From Methylobacterium sp. FF17 (GTDB lineage: Bacteria; Pseudomonadota; Alphaproteobacteria; Rhizobiales; Beijerinckiaceae): DNA of 64,000 nucleotides. Both the position numbers and the translations under genes were made by a program. Below the pieces are notes generated by a model. That model was not told where the DNA came from, ran no database searches, and saw only the letters and a list, made by a program, of their open reading frames with translations. How positions within the stretch are numbered: position 1 is the first letter of the stretch; every line of letters begins with the position of its first letter. Positions 8,309 through 18,072 of this stretch are shown here, piece by piece. The stretch is taken from contig NZ_CP107532.1 in the NCBI RefSeq assembly GCF_025813715.1, forward strand, positions 2,356,001 to 2,420,000, given 5' to 3'.

Positions 8309-9283
8309 ATGGCCGCCTTGACTGATCAGATCGCCCTGACGCGCGACGGCGCCTCGGCCCGCAAGAAGCCCGGCGGCCTCGGCGACAGCCTGTTCCGCGC
8401 GGCCTCCTACGGCTCGGCGCTCCTGGTGCTGCTGGTGCTCGCCGGCATCCTGGCCTCCATCGCCTACGGCGCCTGGCCGGCCTTCAACGAGTTCGGCTTC
8501 GGCTTCATCACCTCCAGCGCCTGGAACATCGGGCAGGAGCAGTACGGGGCCTTCGTCGCCATCGTCGGCACCCTGGCCTCCGCCTTCCTCGCCCTGCTGA
8601 TCGGCGTGCCGCTCTCGCTCGGCATCGCGGTCTACCTGACGCAGCTCTGCCCCGGCTGGGCGCGCAAGCCCGTCTCGATGACCATCGAGCTCCTCGCCTC
8701 GGTGCCGAGCATCATCTACGGCATGTGGGGCCTGTTCGTGTTCGCGCCGCTCTTCGCCCGCTTCGTGCAGGTGCCGGTCTCGAACGTGGTCGAGGGCATG
8801 CCCATCGTCGGCACCCTGTTCTACGCCCGCGTCCCCTCGGGCGTCGGCATCCTCACCGCCGGCATCATCCTCGCGATCATGATCGTGCCCTTCGTGGCCT
8901 CGATCACCCGCGACATGCTGGACCAGATCCCCACCGTGCTGCGCGAGAGCGCCTACGGCATCGGCTGCACCACCTGGGAGGTCGTGCGCCACGTGCTCGT
9001 GCCCCAGGCCTCGGTCTCGATCATCGGCGCGATCATGCTCGGCCTCGGCCGCGCGCTCGGCGAGACCATGGCGGTGACCTTCGTGATCGGCAACGCCAAC
9101 CGGCTCTCCGGCTCGGTCTTCGATCCGGGCTCCACCATCGCCTCCCGCATCGCCAACGAATTCAACGAAGCCGACGGCCTGCAGCTGAACTCCCTGATGG
9201 CGCTGGGCTGCATCCTCTTCGTCATCACCTTCTTCGTCCTGATCATCGCCCGCATCCTCACCCGCCGCGCCAAGGTCGCCTGA
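8309..9283 (+). CDS. pstC: Phosphate ABC transporter permease PstC
   Basis: One of the two inner-membrane channel subunits of the phosphate importer, 324 residues. The first helix is [27 protein letters not shown], and the BPD transporter domain contains [29 protein letters not shown] and the EAA-type loop [23 protein letters not shown] that contacts the ATPase PstB. It follows pstS in the operon and precedes pstA by 35 bp. Confidence 0.96.
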   Translation: MAALTDQIALTRDGASARKKPGGLGDSLFRAASYGSALLVLLVLAGILASIAYGAWPAFNEFGFGFITSSAWNIGQEQYGAFVAIVGTLASAFLALLIGVPLSLGIAVYLTQLCPGWARKPVSMTIELLASVPSIIYGMWGLFVFAPLFARFVQVPVSNVVEGMPIVGTLFYARVPSGVGILTAGIILAIMIVPFVASITRDMLDQIPTVLRESAYGIGCTTWEVVRHVLVPQASVSIIGAIMLGLGRALGETMAVTFVIGNANRLSGSVFDPGSTIASRIANEFNEADGLQLNSLMALGCILFVITFFVLIIARILTRRAKVA

Positions 9284-9318
9284 GACCTCCCCCTCACCGA
9301 GACGTCAGGAACCGCATC

Positions 9319-10212
9319 ATGGACGCCGCCAACCCCATCGCCACCACCGCCGCCCCGGCCCATGTCAGCCGGGTCCGGTCCGGCCGCCGCATCGCCGACC
9401 GCACCCTCATCCTGGCGAGCACCCTCGCCACCCTGATCGGCATCGTCGTGCTCGGCTCGATCCTGTTCATGCTGGTGGTCGAGGGCGTGAAGGGCTTCTC
9501 GCCCCTGCTGTTCACCGAGCCGACCCCGGGCCCCGGCTCCGAGGGCGGCGGCATCGCCAACGCGATCCTCGGCAGCCTCGTGCTGACCTTCCTCGGCATC
9601 ATGGTGGCGACGCCCGTCGGCGTGATGGCCGGCACGTTCCTGGCCGAGTACGGCCGCAACTCGAAGCTCGCCGACGTCATCCGCTTCCTCAACGACATCC
9701 TGCTCTCGGCGCCCTCCATCCTCATCGGCCTGTTCGTCTACACCCTGATGGTGCGCCCGATGGGGACCTATTCGGGCTGGGCCGGCGCGGTGGCGCTCGC
9801 GATCATCGCCACCCCGGTCATCGTGCGCACCACCGAGGACATGCTGCGCCTCGTGCCCTCGACCCTGCGCGAGGCCGGCGCGGCGCTCGGCGCGCCCCCC
9901 TCCATCGTCATCAAGAGCATCACCTGGCGCGGCGCCAGCGCCGGCATCGTCACCGGCATCATCCTGGCGCTCGCCCGCATCGCCGGCGAGACCGCGCCCC
10001 TGCTGTTCACCGCGCTCAACAACAACAGCTGGTTCCGCGCCGACCTCATGGGCGGCATCCCGAACCTTCCGGTGATGATCTACCAGTTCGCGCTCTCGCC
10101 CTACCCGAACTGGCAGCAGCTCGCCTGGGCCGGCGCCCTCCTCATCACCATCACGATCCTCGCCCTGTCGGTCGTGGCCCGCTTCGTCATCAAGACCGAT
10201 CGGTCGCGCTGA
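9319..10212 (+). CDS. pstA: Phosphate ABC transporter permease PstA
   Basis: The second channel subunit of the phosphate importer, 297 residues from ATG 9319. It shows the initial helix [26 protein letters not shown], the [10 protein letters not shown] and [17 protein letters not shown] segments and the coupling loop [27 protein letters not shown]. An in-frame upstream stretch overlaps pstC and is not coding. It forms the membrane pore with PstC. Confidence 0.96.
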   Translation: MDAANPIATTAAPAHVSRVRSGRRIADRTLILASTLATLIGIVVLGSILFMLVVEGVKGFSPLLFTEPTPGPGSEGGGIANAILGSLVLTFLGIMVATPVGVMAGTFLAEYGRNSKLADVIRFLNDILLSAPSILIGLFVYTLMVRPMGTYSGWAGAVALAIIATPVIVRTTEDMLRLVPSTLREAGAALGAPPSIVIKSITWRGASAGIVTGIILALARIAGETAPLLFTALNNNSWFRADLMGGIPNLPVMIYQFALSPYPNWQQLAWAGALLITITILALSVVARFVIKTDRSR

Positions 10213-10267
10213 CCCTCAGCGCGCCGCCTTGCCCTCTCCCATCTTCGATCGACAGGATGCCGAACCG

Positions 10268-11086
10268 ATGAACGCCGCCCCCGCGATCACCCAAGCGCAG
10301 CTCACCGGACGCCACAAGGCCGACGAGAATTCCCCGGTCCGCATCGCCGTCAGGGACCTGAACTTCTACTACGGCAGCTTCCACGGCCTGAAGTCGGTCA
10401 ACCTCAACTTCCACGATCGCCAGGTCACGGCGCTGATCGGCCCGTCGGGCTGCGGGAAGTCGACCCTTCTGCGCACCTTCAACCGGATCTACAGCCTCTA
10501 TCCGGAGCAGCGCGCGGAAGGCGAGATCCTCCTCGACGGCCAGAACGTCCTCGATGCCAAGGTCGACCTGAACGAGTTGCGCTCGCGTATCGGCATGGTG
10601 TTCCAGAAGCCGACGCCCTTCCCGATGTCGATCTACGACAACGTCGCCTTCGGCCTGCGCCTCTACGAGAAGCTGCCCAAGGCCGACCTCGACGTCCGCG
10701 TCGAGGAATCCCTGCGCAAGGCCGCCCTCTGGGACGAGGTCAAGGACAAGCTCAAGCAGTCCGGCATGGGCCTGTCCGGCGGTCAGCAGCAGCGCCTCTG
10801 CATCGCCCGCACCGTGGCCCAGCGCCCCGAGGTCATCCTGTTCGACGAGCCGACCTCGGCCCTCGACCCGATCTCGACGGGCCGCATCGAGGAGCTGATC
10901 GAGCAGTTGCGCTCCGAATTCACGATCGTCATCGTGACGCACAACATGCAGCAGGCCGCGCGCATCTCGCAGTTCACCGCCTTCATGTATCTCGGCGAAC
11001 TCGTGGAGTTCGGCCCGACCACGCGCATCTTCATGAACCCGGAGAAGCGCCAGACCCAGGACTACATCACCGGCCGGTTCGGCTGA
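10268..11086 (+). CDS. pstB: Phosphate ABC transporter ATP-binding protein PstB
   Basis: The ATPase of the phosphate importer, 272 residues from ATG 10268 with AGGA upstream. It contains Walker A (GPSGCGKST), the Q-loop in [18 protein letters not shown], the signature LSGGQQQR and Walker [14 protein letters not shown], followed by the switch His in [11 protein letters not shown]. PstB with PhoU also relays phosphate status to PhoR/PhoB. A TTG at 10229 could extend it by 13 residues but has no better ribosome site. Confidence 0.97.
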   Translation: MNAAPAITQAQLTGRHKADENSPVRIAVRDLNFYYGSFHGLKSVNLNFHDRQVTALIGPSGCGKSTLLRTFNRIYSLYPEQRAEGEILLDGQNVLDAKVDLNELRSRIGMVFQKPTPFPMSIYDNVAFGLRLYEKLPKADLDVRVEESLRKAALWDEVKDKLKQSGMGLSGGQQQRLCIARTVAQRPEVILFDEPTSALDPISTGRIEELIEQLRSEFTIVIVTHNMQQAARISQFTAFMYLGELVEFGPTTRIFMNPEKRQTQDYITGRFG

Positions 11087-11185
11087 TCCACGGCGGCCCG
11101 TGGCGGACCTTTCCCCGGTCCGCGCCCGACCCCATCGCCCTGGCGGCCCCCGGACAGGCGGGCCCGATCGCGGAGTGCGACCCCC

Positions 11186-11911
11186 ATGTCCGACCACATC
11201 GTCAAGTCCTACGACACGGACCTTGAAAATCTGCGCCGCTCGATCTCCGAGATGGGCGGCATCGCCGAGAAGATGATGGCGGAAGCGAGCCAGGCCCTGG
11301 TGCGCCGGGACGCCGTCCTCGCCCAGGCGGTGATCGGCGCCGACGTGCGCCTCGATATCCTCCAGCGCGAGATCGAGGAGCGGGCGATCCTGCTCATCGC
11401 CCGGCGCCAGCCCCTGGCGATCGACCTGCGCGAGACGGTCACGGCCATCCGCGTCTCGAACGACATCGAGCGCATCGGCGATCTCGCCAAGAACATCGCC
11501 AAGCGCGTGGTGGCGATCGCCGACCAGATCCAGCCGCAGAAGATCGTCATCGGCGTCCAGCACATGAGCGACCTGGTGCAGGAGCAGCTCAAGGACGTGC
11601 TCGACGCCTATGCGGGCCGCGACACCAAGGCGGCGCTCGACGTGTGGGAGCGGGACGACGCCATCGACGCGCTCTACAACTCGCTGTTCCGCGAGCTCCT
11701 GACCTACATGATGGAGGATCCGCGCAACATCTCGTTCTGCACGCACCTCCTGTTCGTGGCCAAGAACATCGAGCGCATCGGCGACCACACCACCAACATC
11801 GCCGAGACGATCCACTACCTCGTCACCGGCGAGAACCTGCTGGCGGAGCGGGAGCGTCCGAAGAACGACGCCTCCAACTACGCGACGGTGGAGATGCCCG
11901 GCGCGGTCTGA
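11186..11911 (+). CDS. phoU: Phosphate signalling complex protein PhoU
   Basis: PhoU shuts off PhoR signalling and Pst uptake when phosphate is plentiful. The 241-residue protein shows the two symmetric three-helix bundles. Metal-binding motifs are visible in each repeat: AIRVSNDIERIGDLAKNIAKR and LLFVAKNIERIGDHTTNIAE. It lies 99 bp after pstB and 27 bp before phoB. Confidence 0.97.
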   Translation: MSDHIVKSYDTDLENLRRSISEMGGIAEKMMAEASQALVRRDAVLAQAVIGADVRLDILQREIEERAILLIARRQPLAIDLRETVTAIRVSNDIERIGDLAKNIAKRVVAIADQIQPQKIVIGVQHMSDLVQEQLKDVLDAYAGRDTKAALDVWERDDAIDALYNSLFRELLTYMMEDPRNISFCTHLLFVAKNIERIGDHTTNIAETIHYLVTGENLLAERERPKNDASNYATVEMPGAV

Positions 11912-11938
11912 GGATCGCGCCGCACGGAAAGCACACGG

Positions 11939-12637
11939 ATGAGTACGCGTATCCTGATCGTCGAGGACGAGGAGGCCCTGACCCTCCTCCTCCGCTACAA
12001 CCTCGAGGCCGAGGGCTTCATCGTCGACTCGGCCGCGCGGGGCGACGAGGCCGACCTGCGCCTGCAGGAGCAGGTGCCCGACCTCGTCCTCCTCGACTGG
12101 ATGCTGCCGGCCCTCTCCGGCATCGAACTGTGCCGGCGCATCCGGGCGCGGCGCGAGACCGAGCGCCTGCCGGTGATCATGCTCACCGCCCGGGGCGAGG
12201 AGGGCGACCGCATCCGGGGCCTCGGCACGGGGGCGGACGACTACATCGTCAAGCCGTTCTCGGTGCCGGAACTGCTCGCCCGCGTGCGCGCGCTGCTGCG
12301 CCGGGCGAAGCCCGCGCACGTGGCCAACCTGCTGGTGGCGGGCGACATCGAGCTCGACCGGGTCAGCCACCGCATCCGTCGCGAGGGCCGGGAGATCCAT
12401 CTCGGACCCACCGAGTTCAAGCTCCTCGAATTCCTGATGCAGAGCCCCGGCCGGGTCTTCTCCCGCGAGCAACTCCTCGACGGGGTCTGGGGCCACGACG
12501 TCTACATCGACGAACGCACCGTGGACGTCCATGTGGGCCGCCTGCGCAAGGCGCTGAACCGCCCGCGCCAGAGCGACCCGATCCGCACCGTACGCGGCTC
12601 GGGCTACTCCTTCGACGAGATGTTCGAGGGGGAGTAG
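11939..12637 (+). CDS. phoB: Phosphate regulon response regulator PhoB
   Basis: An OmpR/PhoB-type activator of phosphate starvation genes. The receiver domain (about residues 1-120) has the acidic pair EDEEAL, the phospho-acceptor Asp in VLLDWMLP, the Thr in MLTARGEEGD and the Lys in YIVKPFSVPELLARVRALLRR. The winged helix domain (about 130-230) includes LGPTEFKLLEFLMQSPGRVFSREQLLDGVWG and DERTVDVHVGRLRKAL. At 232 residues it is full length. The cognate kinase phoR is not in this operon, unlike in many rhizobia where it starts it. Confidence 0.95.
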   Translation: MSTRILIVEDEEALTLLLRYNLEAEGFIVDSAARGDEADLRLQEQVPDLVLLDWMLPALSGIELCRRIRARRETERLPVIMLTARGEEGDRIRGLGTGADDYIVKPFSVPELLARVRALLRRAKPAHVANLLVAGDIELDRVSHRIRREGREIHLGPTEFKLLEFLMQSPGRVFSREQLLDGVWGHDVYIDERTVDVHVGRLRKALNRPRQSDPIRTVRGSGYSFDEMFEGE

Positions 12638-12726
12638 GCGGCAACATTTCCGGCTGGCGTTGACCCCCGCGGCCGGACCCTGATCCCGCGTGCGCGGAAA
12701 AAGTCCGGCATCGGGCCCGTCCGCGT

Positions 12727-13530
12727 TCAGACGATGCTGCGCACCGTGCCGCCATCGACCCGCAGGGCCGCGCCGCTGGTGGCGCTGGCGGCCGGGCTGC
12801 AGACGTAGGCCACCATGCTGGCCACCTCCTCGACGGTGGCGAGCCGCCCGATCAGCGAGGTCGGGCGGTGTTCGGCCACGAAGGCCCGGCCCGCCGCGTC
12901 GAGATCGACCTCGCCGCCTCCCGATGCCGGCGCCATGCTCCGCATGAAATCGGCGACGCCCTCCGAGAGGGTCGGCCCGGGCAGGACGCTGTTCACGGTG
13001 ACGCCGCTGCCCGCGACCGTCTCGGCGAGGCCGCGCGCGACGGCGAGTTGGGCCGTCTTCGTCATGCCGTAATGCACCATCTCCACCGGGATGTTCACGC
13101 CCGATTCGCTGGAGATGAAGACCACGCGGCCCCAGCCGCGCTGGACCATGCCGGGCGTATAGGCACGCGACAGGCGCACCCCGCTCATCACGTTGGTCTC
13201 GAAGAAGCGGTGCCAATCCTCGTCCGGGATCTCGAAGAAGGGTTTCGGCTCGAAGATGCCCGTGTTGTTCACCAGGATGTCGATGTCCGGCAGGCCCGCG
13301 ACCACGCGGGCGGTGCCGTCCGGGTTGGCCACGTCGCCCGGCGCGCCGATGAAGCCCGCATGGCCCGTCTCGCGCTTGAGGCGGTCGATGGCGTCGCGGA
13401 CCCGGTCCTGCGTGCGCCCGTTGATCGCCACGGTGGCGCCCATCTCTGCGAGCGCCCTCGCGATGGCGTAGCCGATGCCGCCCGTGGAGCCGGTGACGAG
13501 GGCGCGCCGGCCCGACAGGTCGATGTTCAT
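12727..13530 (-). CDS. SDR family NAD(P)-dependent oxidoreductase
   Basis: A classical short-chain dehydrogenase of 267 residues. The Rossmann motif GSTGGIGYAIA lies near residue 14 and NNTG near residue 90. The catalytic Ser is in VVFISSESG and the YxxxK motif is YGMTK. The start MNIDLSGRRAL at 13530 is preferred because the in-frame upstream part is Arg-rich and non-coding in character. A long C-terminal insertion (SMAPASGGGEVDLDAAGRAF) sits in the substrate lid. The substrate is unknown. It is the last gene before the divergent phoB unit. Confidence 0.88.
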   Translation of the reverse strand: MNIDLSGRRALVTGSTGGIGYAIARALAEMGATVAINGRTQDRVRDAIDRLKRETGHAGFIGAPGDVANPDGTARVVAGLPDIDILVNNTGIFEPKPFFEIPDEDWHRFFETNVMSGVRLSRAYTPGMVQRGWGRVVFISSESGVNIPVEMVHYGMTKTAQLAVARGLAETVAGSGVTVNSVLPGPTLSEGVADFMRSMAPASGGGEVDLDAAGRAFVAEHRPTSLIGRLATVEEVASMVAYVCSPAASATSGAALRVDGGTVRSIV

Positions 13531-13629
13531 GGACTCGTCCTCGCGTGGGAATTGCCGGGTCAACGCCCGGCGCGACCGTTGGTGCGATCGGCGGTCATGC
13601 CTCCGGCGCAAAGCCTGCGCGCTCCGCCG

Positions 13630-15024
13630 TCACCCCTCCGGCTGGCGCCGCAGCACGCTCGCCACCGCGCCGAAGGCGGCGAGCCCCACGGCGCACCACA
13701 GGGTGGCGGAGACCGGCCCGGCGGGGGGCGCCCCCTGGTGCAGGCCGAAGATCACCGCCACCAGGGCGGCCCCGAAGGACTGGCCGGTGAGGCGGGCGGT
13801 CGATTGCATGCCGCTCGCCCCGCCGCTGCGGTCGCGGGGCGCGCTCGTGATGATGACCTTGTTGTTGGGGGATTGGAACAGACCGAAGCCGAGGCCGCAC
13901 AGGGTCAGGCGCCAGCCGATGTCGAGGTGCGAGGCGCCCTCCGGCAACAGCGCGATGGCGGCGAGCCCCGTGGCCATCAGGGCGAGGCCGAGGCCGCCGA
14001 GCAGCCCCGGCGCGTAGCGGTCGGCGAGGCGCCCCGAGATCGGCGCCGTCAGCGCGATGGCGATGGGCCAGGGCGTCATCAGGAAGCCGGTCTGCGTCTC
14101 GGAGAGGCGCAGCACGTCCTGGAAATAGAAGGGCAGGGCGACGTAGGCCATCATCTGCGCTCCGAACGCGGCGATGGAGGTCGCCATCGAGAGGGCGAAG
14201 GCGGGAATCCGCAGGAGGTCCACGGGCAGGAGCGGGCGGGCGAGACGCGTCTGCGTCCAGACGAAGACCGTGCCGACGGCGAGCGCCGCGCCGATCTCCG
14301 CCAGCGCCAGGCCCCGCGTGGCCGGATCGCCGAGGCCGTCGACGCCGATGATGAGGAGGCCGAAGGTCAGGGCGTTGAGGAGCGCGCTGCGGACATCGAA
14401 GCGGCCCCCGCTCCGGGGCGTCACCGGCAGGGTGCGCGCGCCGACCGTCAGGGCGATGAGCCCCACGGGCAGGTTGACGAGGAACAGCCAGGGCCAGCTC
14501 GCCACGGAGAGGATGCCGGCCGCCACCGTCGGCCCGGCCGCCGAGGCCATCGCCACCACCAGGGCGACGTTGCCGACCCCCCGCCCGATCAGCCGGTGCG
14601 GGTAGATGAAGCGCACCAGCGCGATGTTGACGCTCATGACGCCGGCGGCGCCCAGTCCCTGCGCGATCCGCGCGGCCACCAGCCAGTCGAGGGAGGGCGC
14701 GACGGCGCAGGCCAGGGACGCCAGCGTGAACAGGACCAGACCCGTGAGGTAGACCCGGCGATAGCCCAGGATGTCCCCGAGCGAGGCCAGCGGCAGCAGG
14801 GAGGCGGTCACGGCGATCTGGAAGCTGTTGGTCACGAAGATCGCGGCCGAGGGCTCCACCCCCAGATCCTTGGCCATGACCGGCAGGGCCACGTTGACGA
14901 TGGCCCCGTCGAGCACCGCCATGGTCATGGCGAGCCCGATCGCCAGCAGCGCCAGCATGCGCTCCCGCACCGGCAATCCGTCCATCGCGGGTGGCGGGAC
15001 GGGCTTCGGGGAATCGTCGGTCAT
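13630..15024 (-). CDS. MFS transporter, DHA2 (14-helix) drug exporter-like
   Basis: An inner-membrane proton-coupled exporter of the major facilitator superfamily, 464 residues with about 14 hydrophobic segments. Family marks are the motif D-like start LDGAIVNVALPVMAKDL, motif A-like LASLGDILGYRRVYLTG, motif C-like AAGPTVAAGIL and a loop GRLADRYAPGLLGG in the second half. The start MTDDSPKPVPPP at 15024 gives a short cytoplasmic N-terminus. The gene diverges from the hydrolase at 15169. The substrate is not predictable; no periplasmic adaptor gene is adjacent. Confidence 0.88.
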   Translation of the reverse strand: MTDDSPKPVPPPAMDGLPVRERMLALLAIGLAMTMAVLDGAIVNVALPVMAKDLGVEPSAAIFVTNSFQIAVTASLLPLASLGDILGYRRVYLTGLVLFTLASLACAVAPSLDWLVAARIAQGLGAAGVMSVNIALVRFIYPHRLIGRGVGNVALVVAMASAAGPTVAAGILSVASWPWLFLVNLPVGLIALTVGARTLPVTPRSGGRFDVRSALLNALTFGLLIIGVDGLGDPATRGLALAEIGAALAVGTVFVWTQTRLARPLLPVDLLRIPAFALSMATSIAAFGAQMMAYVALPFYFQDVLRLSETQTGFLMTPWPIAIALTAPISGRLADRYAPGLLGGLGLALMATGLAAIALLPEGASHLDIGWRLTLCGLGFGLFQSPNNKVIITSAPRDRSGGASGMQSTARLTGQSFGAALVAVIFGLHQGAPPAGPVSATLWCAVGLAAFGAVASVLRRQPEG

Positions 15025-15168
15025 GCATGGACCCCTGGGACGCCGCCGCGTGTTTCGCAAGGGATGCGGGTCTCGCAGGTGTCCTATGTCACCTCGCGCC
15101 CGTCGCCGCGCGCTAAACCCTGCGGACCCTTCTCGCGCGCGCGTCGCGCCTCGTCGCCAGGATCGCCC

Positions 15169-16212
15169 ATGATCGGATCTCGTATGACCGGATTGCCCGC
15201 CGCGCTCGTTCGCCTGTCCGTCCTGCTCCTGGCCGCCCAGATGTCGCTCGCGCCCCTCGCCGCCCGCGCGGCGGACGACACCACGCCGCTCGGCATCGGT
15301 CTCGAGGGCTTCGCCTACCCGTATCCGGTCCGGTTCCTCGAGCGGACCCGCGACGGCGAGCGCCAGCGGCTCGCCTACATGGACGTGCCGGCGCAGGGGC
15401 AGCCCAACGGGCGCAGCGTGCTGCTCCTGCACGGGCGCAACTTTCCGGCGAGCTACTGGCAACCGGTGATCCAGGCGCTCGCGGGCGCCGGATACCGCGT
15501 GGTGGCCCCCGACCAGCTCGGCTTCGGCAAGTCGTCGAAGCCCGTGAGCCCGTTCAGCTTCGACACCATGGCGGCCGACACCGTGGCGCTCCTCGACGCC
15601 CTCGGCCTGCCCCGCGTCGACGTGGTGGCGCATTCCATGGGCGGCATGCTCGCGGTGCGCCTGACCCGCAACGCGCCGACCCGCGTCAACAGCCTCGTCC
15701 TCGAAGCGCCGATCGGCCTGGAGGATTACCGCTTCACGGTGCCGCCGGTCCCCGACGCGACCCTGCTGCGCCTGGAGGGCGATGCCACGGCCGAGTCCTA
15801 TCGCCGCCAGCTGATGACGAGCTATTCGCTCTCGCTGCCGGCCTCGGCCATCGAGCCCTTCGTGTCCCTGCGCGAGCGGGTGAAGGGCTCGGGCGAGTAC
15901 CCGCGCTGGCTCCAGTCCTTCGTCAATTCCTACCAAATCATCTGGGGCCAGCCCGTGGTGCACGAGATCCCGCTGATCGCGGTGCCGACGCTGTTCGTCA
16001 TGGGCGAGAACGACCACAACGCTCCCGGCAAGCCCTTCGCGCCGGAGGCCCTGCGCGCCGGCATGGGCCGCAACGCGGAGCACGCGCGGGCGCTGGCGGC
16101 GCGGATGCCGAATGCCCGCGCCGAGGTGCTGCCCGGCATCGGCCATCTCGTCCACATGGAGGCGACGGACCGCTTCAACGGGCTGACCCTCGAATTCCTC
16201 AACGGCCATTGA
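15169..16212 (+). CDS. Secreted alpha/beta hydrolase
   Basis: A 347-residue serine hydrolase with an N-terminal signal sequence (LVRLSVLLLAAQMSLAPLAARA, cleavage near residue 35), so it probably acts in the periplasm. The nucleophile elbow is AHSMGGM, the oxyanion region is LLLHGRNFPASYW, the acid is in VMGENDHNAPG and the base is His in GIGHLVHME. An alternative start at 15184 would shorten the N-terminus. The substrate is unknown. It is followed 25 bp later by a dehydrogenase that may share its transcript. Confidence 0.87.
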   Translation: MIGSRMTGLPAALVRLSVLLLAAQMSLAPLAARAADDTTPLGIGLEGFAYPYPVRFLERTRDGERQRLAYMDVPAQGQPNGRSVLLLHGRNFPASYWQPVIQALAGAGYRVVAPDQLGFGKSSKPVSPFSFDTMAADTVALLDALGLPRVDVVAHSMGGMLAVRLTRNAPTRVNSLVLEAPIGLEDYRFTVPPVPDATLLRLEGDATAESYRRQLMTSYSLSLPASAIEPFVSLRERVKGSGEYPRWLQSFVNSYQIIWGQPVVHEIPLIAVPTLFVMGENDHNAPGKPFAPEALRAGMGRNAEHARALAARMPNARAEVLPGIGHLVHMEATDRFNGLTLEFLNGH

Positions 16213-16237
16213 GCGCCGCGCGAAGACAGGAGCGGAT

Positions 16238-17134
16238 ATGCAGGCGGACAGGATGGATGTGGGTGTGATCGGCCTCGGCCGGATGGGACGCGGCATGGCG
16301 GCGAGCCTGGTGCGCGCCGGGCACCGGGTGCGGGTCTGGAACCGCTCGCCCGGCGCGGCCGAGGGGCTCGCGGGCGCGATCCCGGTGGCCGAGGCCGCCG
16401 AGGCCTTCGCCGGGGATGCGGCGATCACCATGCTGGCCGACGACGCGGCCCTGCGCGCGGTGATCGTCGAGGGCGGCCTCCTCGACAAGGCCGATCGCCC
16501 GGGGCTCCATCTCTCGATGAGCACGATCTCGGTCGCTCTGGCCGGTGAGCTCGCGGCCATCCATTCCCGGGCCGGCGTGCCGTACATCGCCGCGCCCGTC
16601 TTCGGGCGGCCCGACGTCGCCGAAGCGGGCGCGCTCAACATCGTGGCGGCGGGCGATCCCGAGGGCATGGCCCGGGCCCGGCCGCTCTTCGAGGCCATGG
16701 GTTCCCGGACTTGGCCGTTCGGCGACGCGCCGCAGCGGGCCAACGCGGTCAAGCTCGCGGGCAACTTCATGCTGGTCTCGGCCATCGAGGCCATGGGCGA
16801 GGCGGCGGCCTTCGCCGAGGGGCACGGCGTGTCGGGGGCCGACCTCCTCGACCTCCTCACCAACACCCTGTTCGCCAGCCCGGTCTACAAGAACTACGGC
16901 GCCCTGATCGCGGCGCAACGCTACGAGCCGCCGGGGTTCAACCTCAAGCTCGGCGCCAAGGATATCGGTCTGGCGCTCGCGGCGGCCGAATCAGCGGGCG
17001 TGCCGATGCCGTTCGCCGAGGTTCTGCGCGACAACCTCGTCGCGGCGATGGGCCAGGGCGACGCCGACAAGGACCTCGCAGCCCTGGCCGAAGTGGCCCG
17101 ACGCGCCGGCGGGCCGCGAAGCCCTACCGGTTGA
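16238..17134 (+). CDS. NAD(P)-dependent beta-hydroxyacid dehydrogenase (3-hydroxyisobutyrate dehydrogenase-like)
   Basis: The protein of 298 residues has the family layout: N-terminal Rossmann fold with GVIGLGRMGRGMA, a substrate site replaced as MSTISVALAGEL (DxSTxxP-like region in the family), GAPVFGRP-like AAPVFGRPDVAEAGAL, and the catalytic Lys in NAVKLAGNFMLVSAIEAMGEA. The helical C-domain contains NLKLGAKDIGLALAAAE. MDVGVIGLG at 16253 is an alternative start. It could act on 3-hydroxyisobutyrate, glyoxylate/succinic semialdehyde or similar. It overlaps the convergent gene by 11 bp. Confidence 0.87.
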   Translation: MQADRMDVGVIGLGRMGRGMAASLVRAGHRVRVWNRSPGAAEGLAGAIPVAEAAEAFAGDAAITMLADDAALRAVIVEGGLLDKADRPGLHLSMSTISVALAGELAAIHSRAGVPYIAAPVFGRPDVAEAGALNIVAAGDPEGMARARPLFEAMGSRTWPFGDAPQRANAVKLAGNFMLVSAIEAMGEAAAFAEGHGVSGADLLDLLTNTLFASPVYKNYGALIAAQRYEPPGFNLKLGAKDIGLALAAAESAGVPMPFAEVLRDNLVAAMGQGDADKDLAALAEVARRAGGPRSPTG

Positions 17135-17483
17135 ACAGGAACAGCGAGACGCCGACCACCACCGGCACCATCGCGGCGAGCCCGATGAAGAGCGGCATGA
17201 TCCAGCGGTTGTGCCCCTCCGGCTTCGCGGCCTCCCGCACCTTGGGCGGCGCGGCCTCGGTCTTCCGGGCCAGGGCGATGCGCTCGTGGGAGGGGGCGTT
17301 GCCGGCCGCCTCGTCGTCGGTGCCGAGCTGCGACAGGCCGGTGTCGTAGTGGGAGATCTTGTCGCCGGTGCGCCCGCTGTCGATGTCCGCCTTCAGCATC
17401 GCGGTGGTCGGCTTGTCGGAGTCCGGCGGAGGCTTCACCGCGAGGTTGGCCGGGGCGGGCGGAGTTTCGGATCGCAGTGCCAT
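17124..17483 (-). CDS. Small protein with C-terminal membrane anchor
   Basis: A 119-residue unknown starting at ATG 17483 behind GAGGAGG. The first 95 residues are polar and Pro/Ala/Asp-rich. One hydrophobic helix lies at the C-terminus (IMPLFIGLAAMVPVVVGVSLFLF), ending in NR, so it is a tail-anchored type protein. It is first in the region of small proteins running to 21999. No family recognised. Confidence 0.75.
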   Translation of the reverse strand: MALRSETPPAPANLAVKPPPDSDKPTTAMLKADIDSGRTGDKISHYDTGLSQLGTDDEAAGNAPSHERIALARKTEAAPPKVREAAKPEGHNRWIMPLFIGLAAMVPVVVGVSLFLFNR

Positions 17484-17601
17484 CGGGGCCTCCTCGCATC
17501 TGTGGCGCACCAACGCGTCATCCGTCCGGGTGTTCGCCGACGCCGCACGACCGGGCTGCCATGACGCAGCCCGGCCGCACGTTACGCCCGGACTGTAGGG
17601 C

Positions 17602-17883
17602 TCAGCGGCCGCCGCTGCTGCCGCCCGCGCTGCCGTTCGGGATGGCCCGCTCCGGCAGGTTGGCGTTGCCGCCGGCCGCCGAGTTCGTGGTGGCGGTGTC
17701 GGCGCCGGTGGCGCCACGGGCGATCACCAGGTCGGAATCGTTGCCCGTGGTGTTGGGCTGCTGCTGGATGATGGTCCCGCTGCGGGGGCCGCTGCCCGGG
17801 ACGGGCACGGACTGGGCCCAGGCCGGCAGGCCGGCGGCGGTCAGGAGAAGTGCAGACGCGAGAAAGGGCTTCATGTGCTTCAT
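17602..17883 (-). CDS. Small secreted Gly/Asn-rich protein
   Basis: A 93-residue unknown with a clear signal peptide (MKHMKPFLASALLLTAAGLPAWA, cleavage before QS). The mature part is low complexity, rich in Gly, Asn, Ser, Thr and Pro (TTGNDSDLVIARGATGADTATTNS) and without Cys. ATG 17874 is an equally possible start. An EcfG-like promoter lies just upstream (17916-17940), suggesting stress induction. Function unknown. Confidence 0.7.
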   Translation of the reverse strand: MKHMKPFLASALLLTAAGLPAWAQSVPVPGSGPRSGTIIQQQPNTTGNDSDLVIARGATGADTATTNSAAGGNANLPERAIPNGSAGGSSGGR

Positions 17884-17915
17884 GATGGTCTCCGTATTGT
17901 CGGGTATACGGAGAG

Positions 17916-17940
17916 AACCGGAGTGCAGGGCCCGCGTTCC
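17916..17940 (-). promoter_or_regulatory. EcfG-like stress promoter upstream of 17602-17883
   Basis: On the minus strand the sequence reads GGAAC, 16 bp, GGTT. The alphaproteobacterial general stress sigma factor EcfG recognises GGAAC, 16-17 bp, CGTT. The -10-like element is 33 bp from the start codon. One mismatch in the -10. Methylobacterium uses the PhyR-NepR-EcfG system, so the match is biologically sensible, but it is a motif match only. Confidence 0.5.
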
Positions 17941-18009
17941 GAAGTCTTTCGGTCGCACGGGGCTTCGTCCTTAATCGTACGATGATGAATTCGTTCGGGT
18001 TTCGCGGCC

Positions 18010-18035
18010 GGAACAGGCGTCGAAGAACCGGGGTT
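18010..18035 (+). promoter_or_regulatory. EcfG-like stress promoter upstream of 18073
   Basis: GGAAC (18010) is followed after exactly 17 bp by GGTT (18032), close to the EcfG consensus GGAAC, 16-17 bp, CGTT. It is 37 bp upstream of the start of the zinc-ribbon gene, the same geometry as the divergent element at 17916-17940. Confidence 0.5.
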
Positions 18036-18072
18036 CGCCTGTCGTCAGGGAACGACGATTCAGGAGCGACCG

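Noticed and set aside
10190..16212. Long frames antisense to pstB-phoB (minus strand) and antisense to the SDR and MFS genes (plus strand)
   Set aside because: The strands with recognisable PstB, PhoU, PhoB, SDR and MFS motifs are the coding ones. Only the end of the plus-strand frame (from 15169) is a real gene, the alpha/beta hydrolase.
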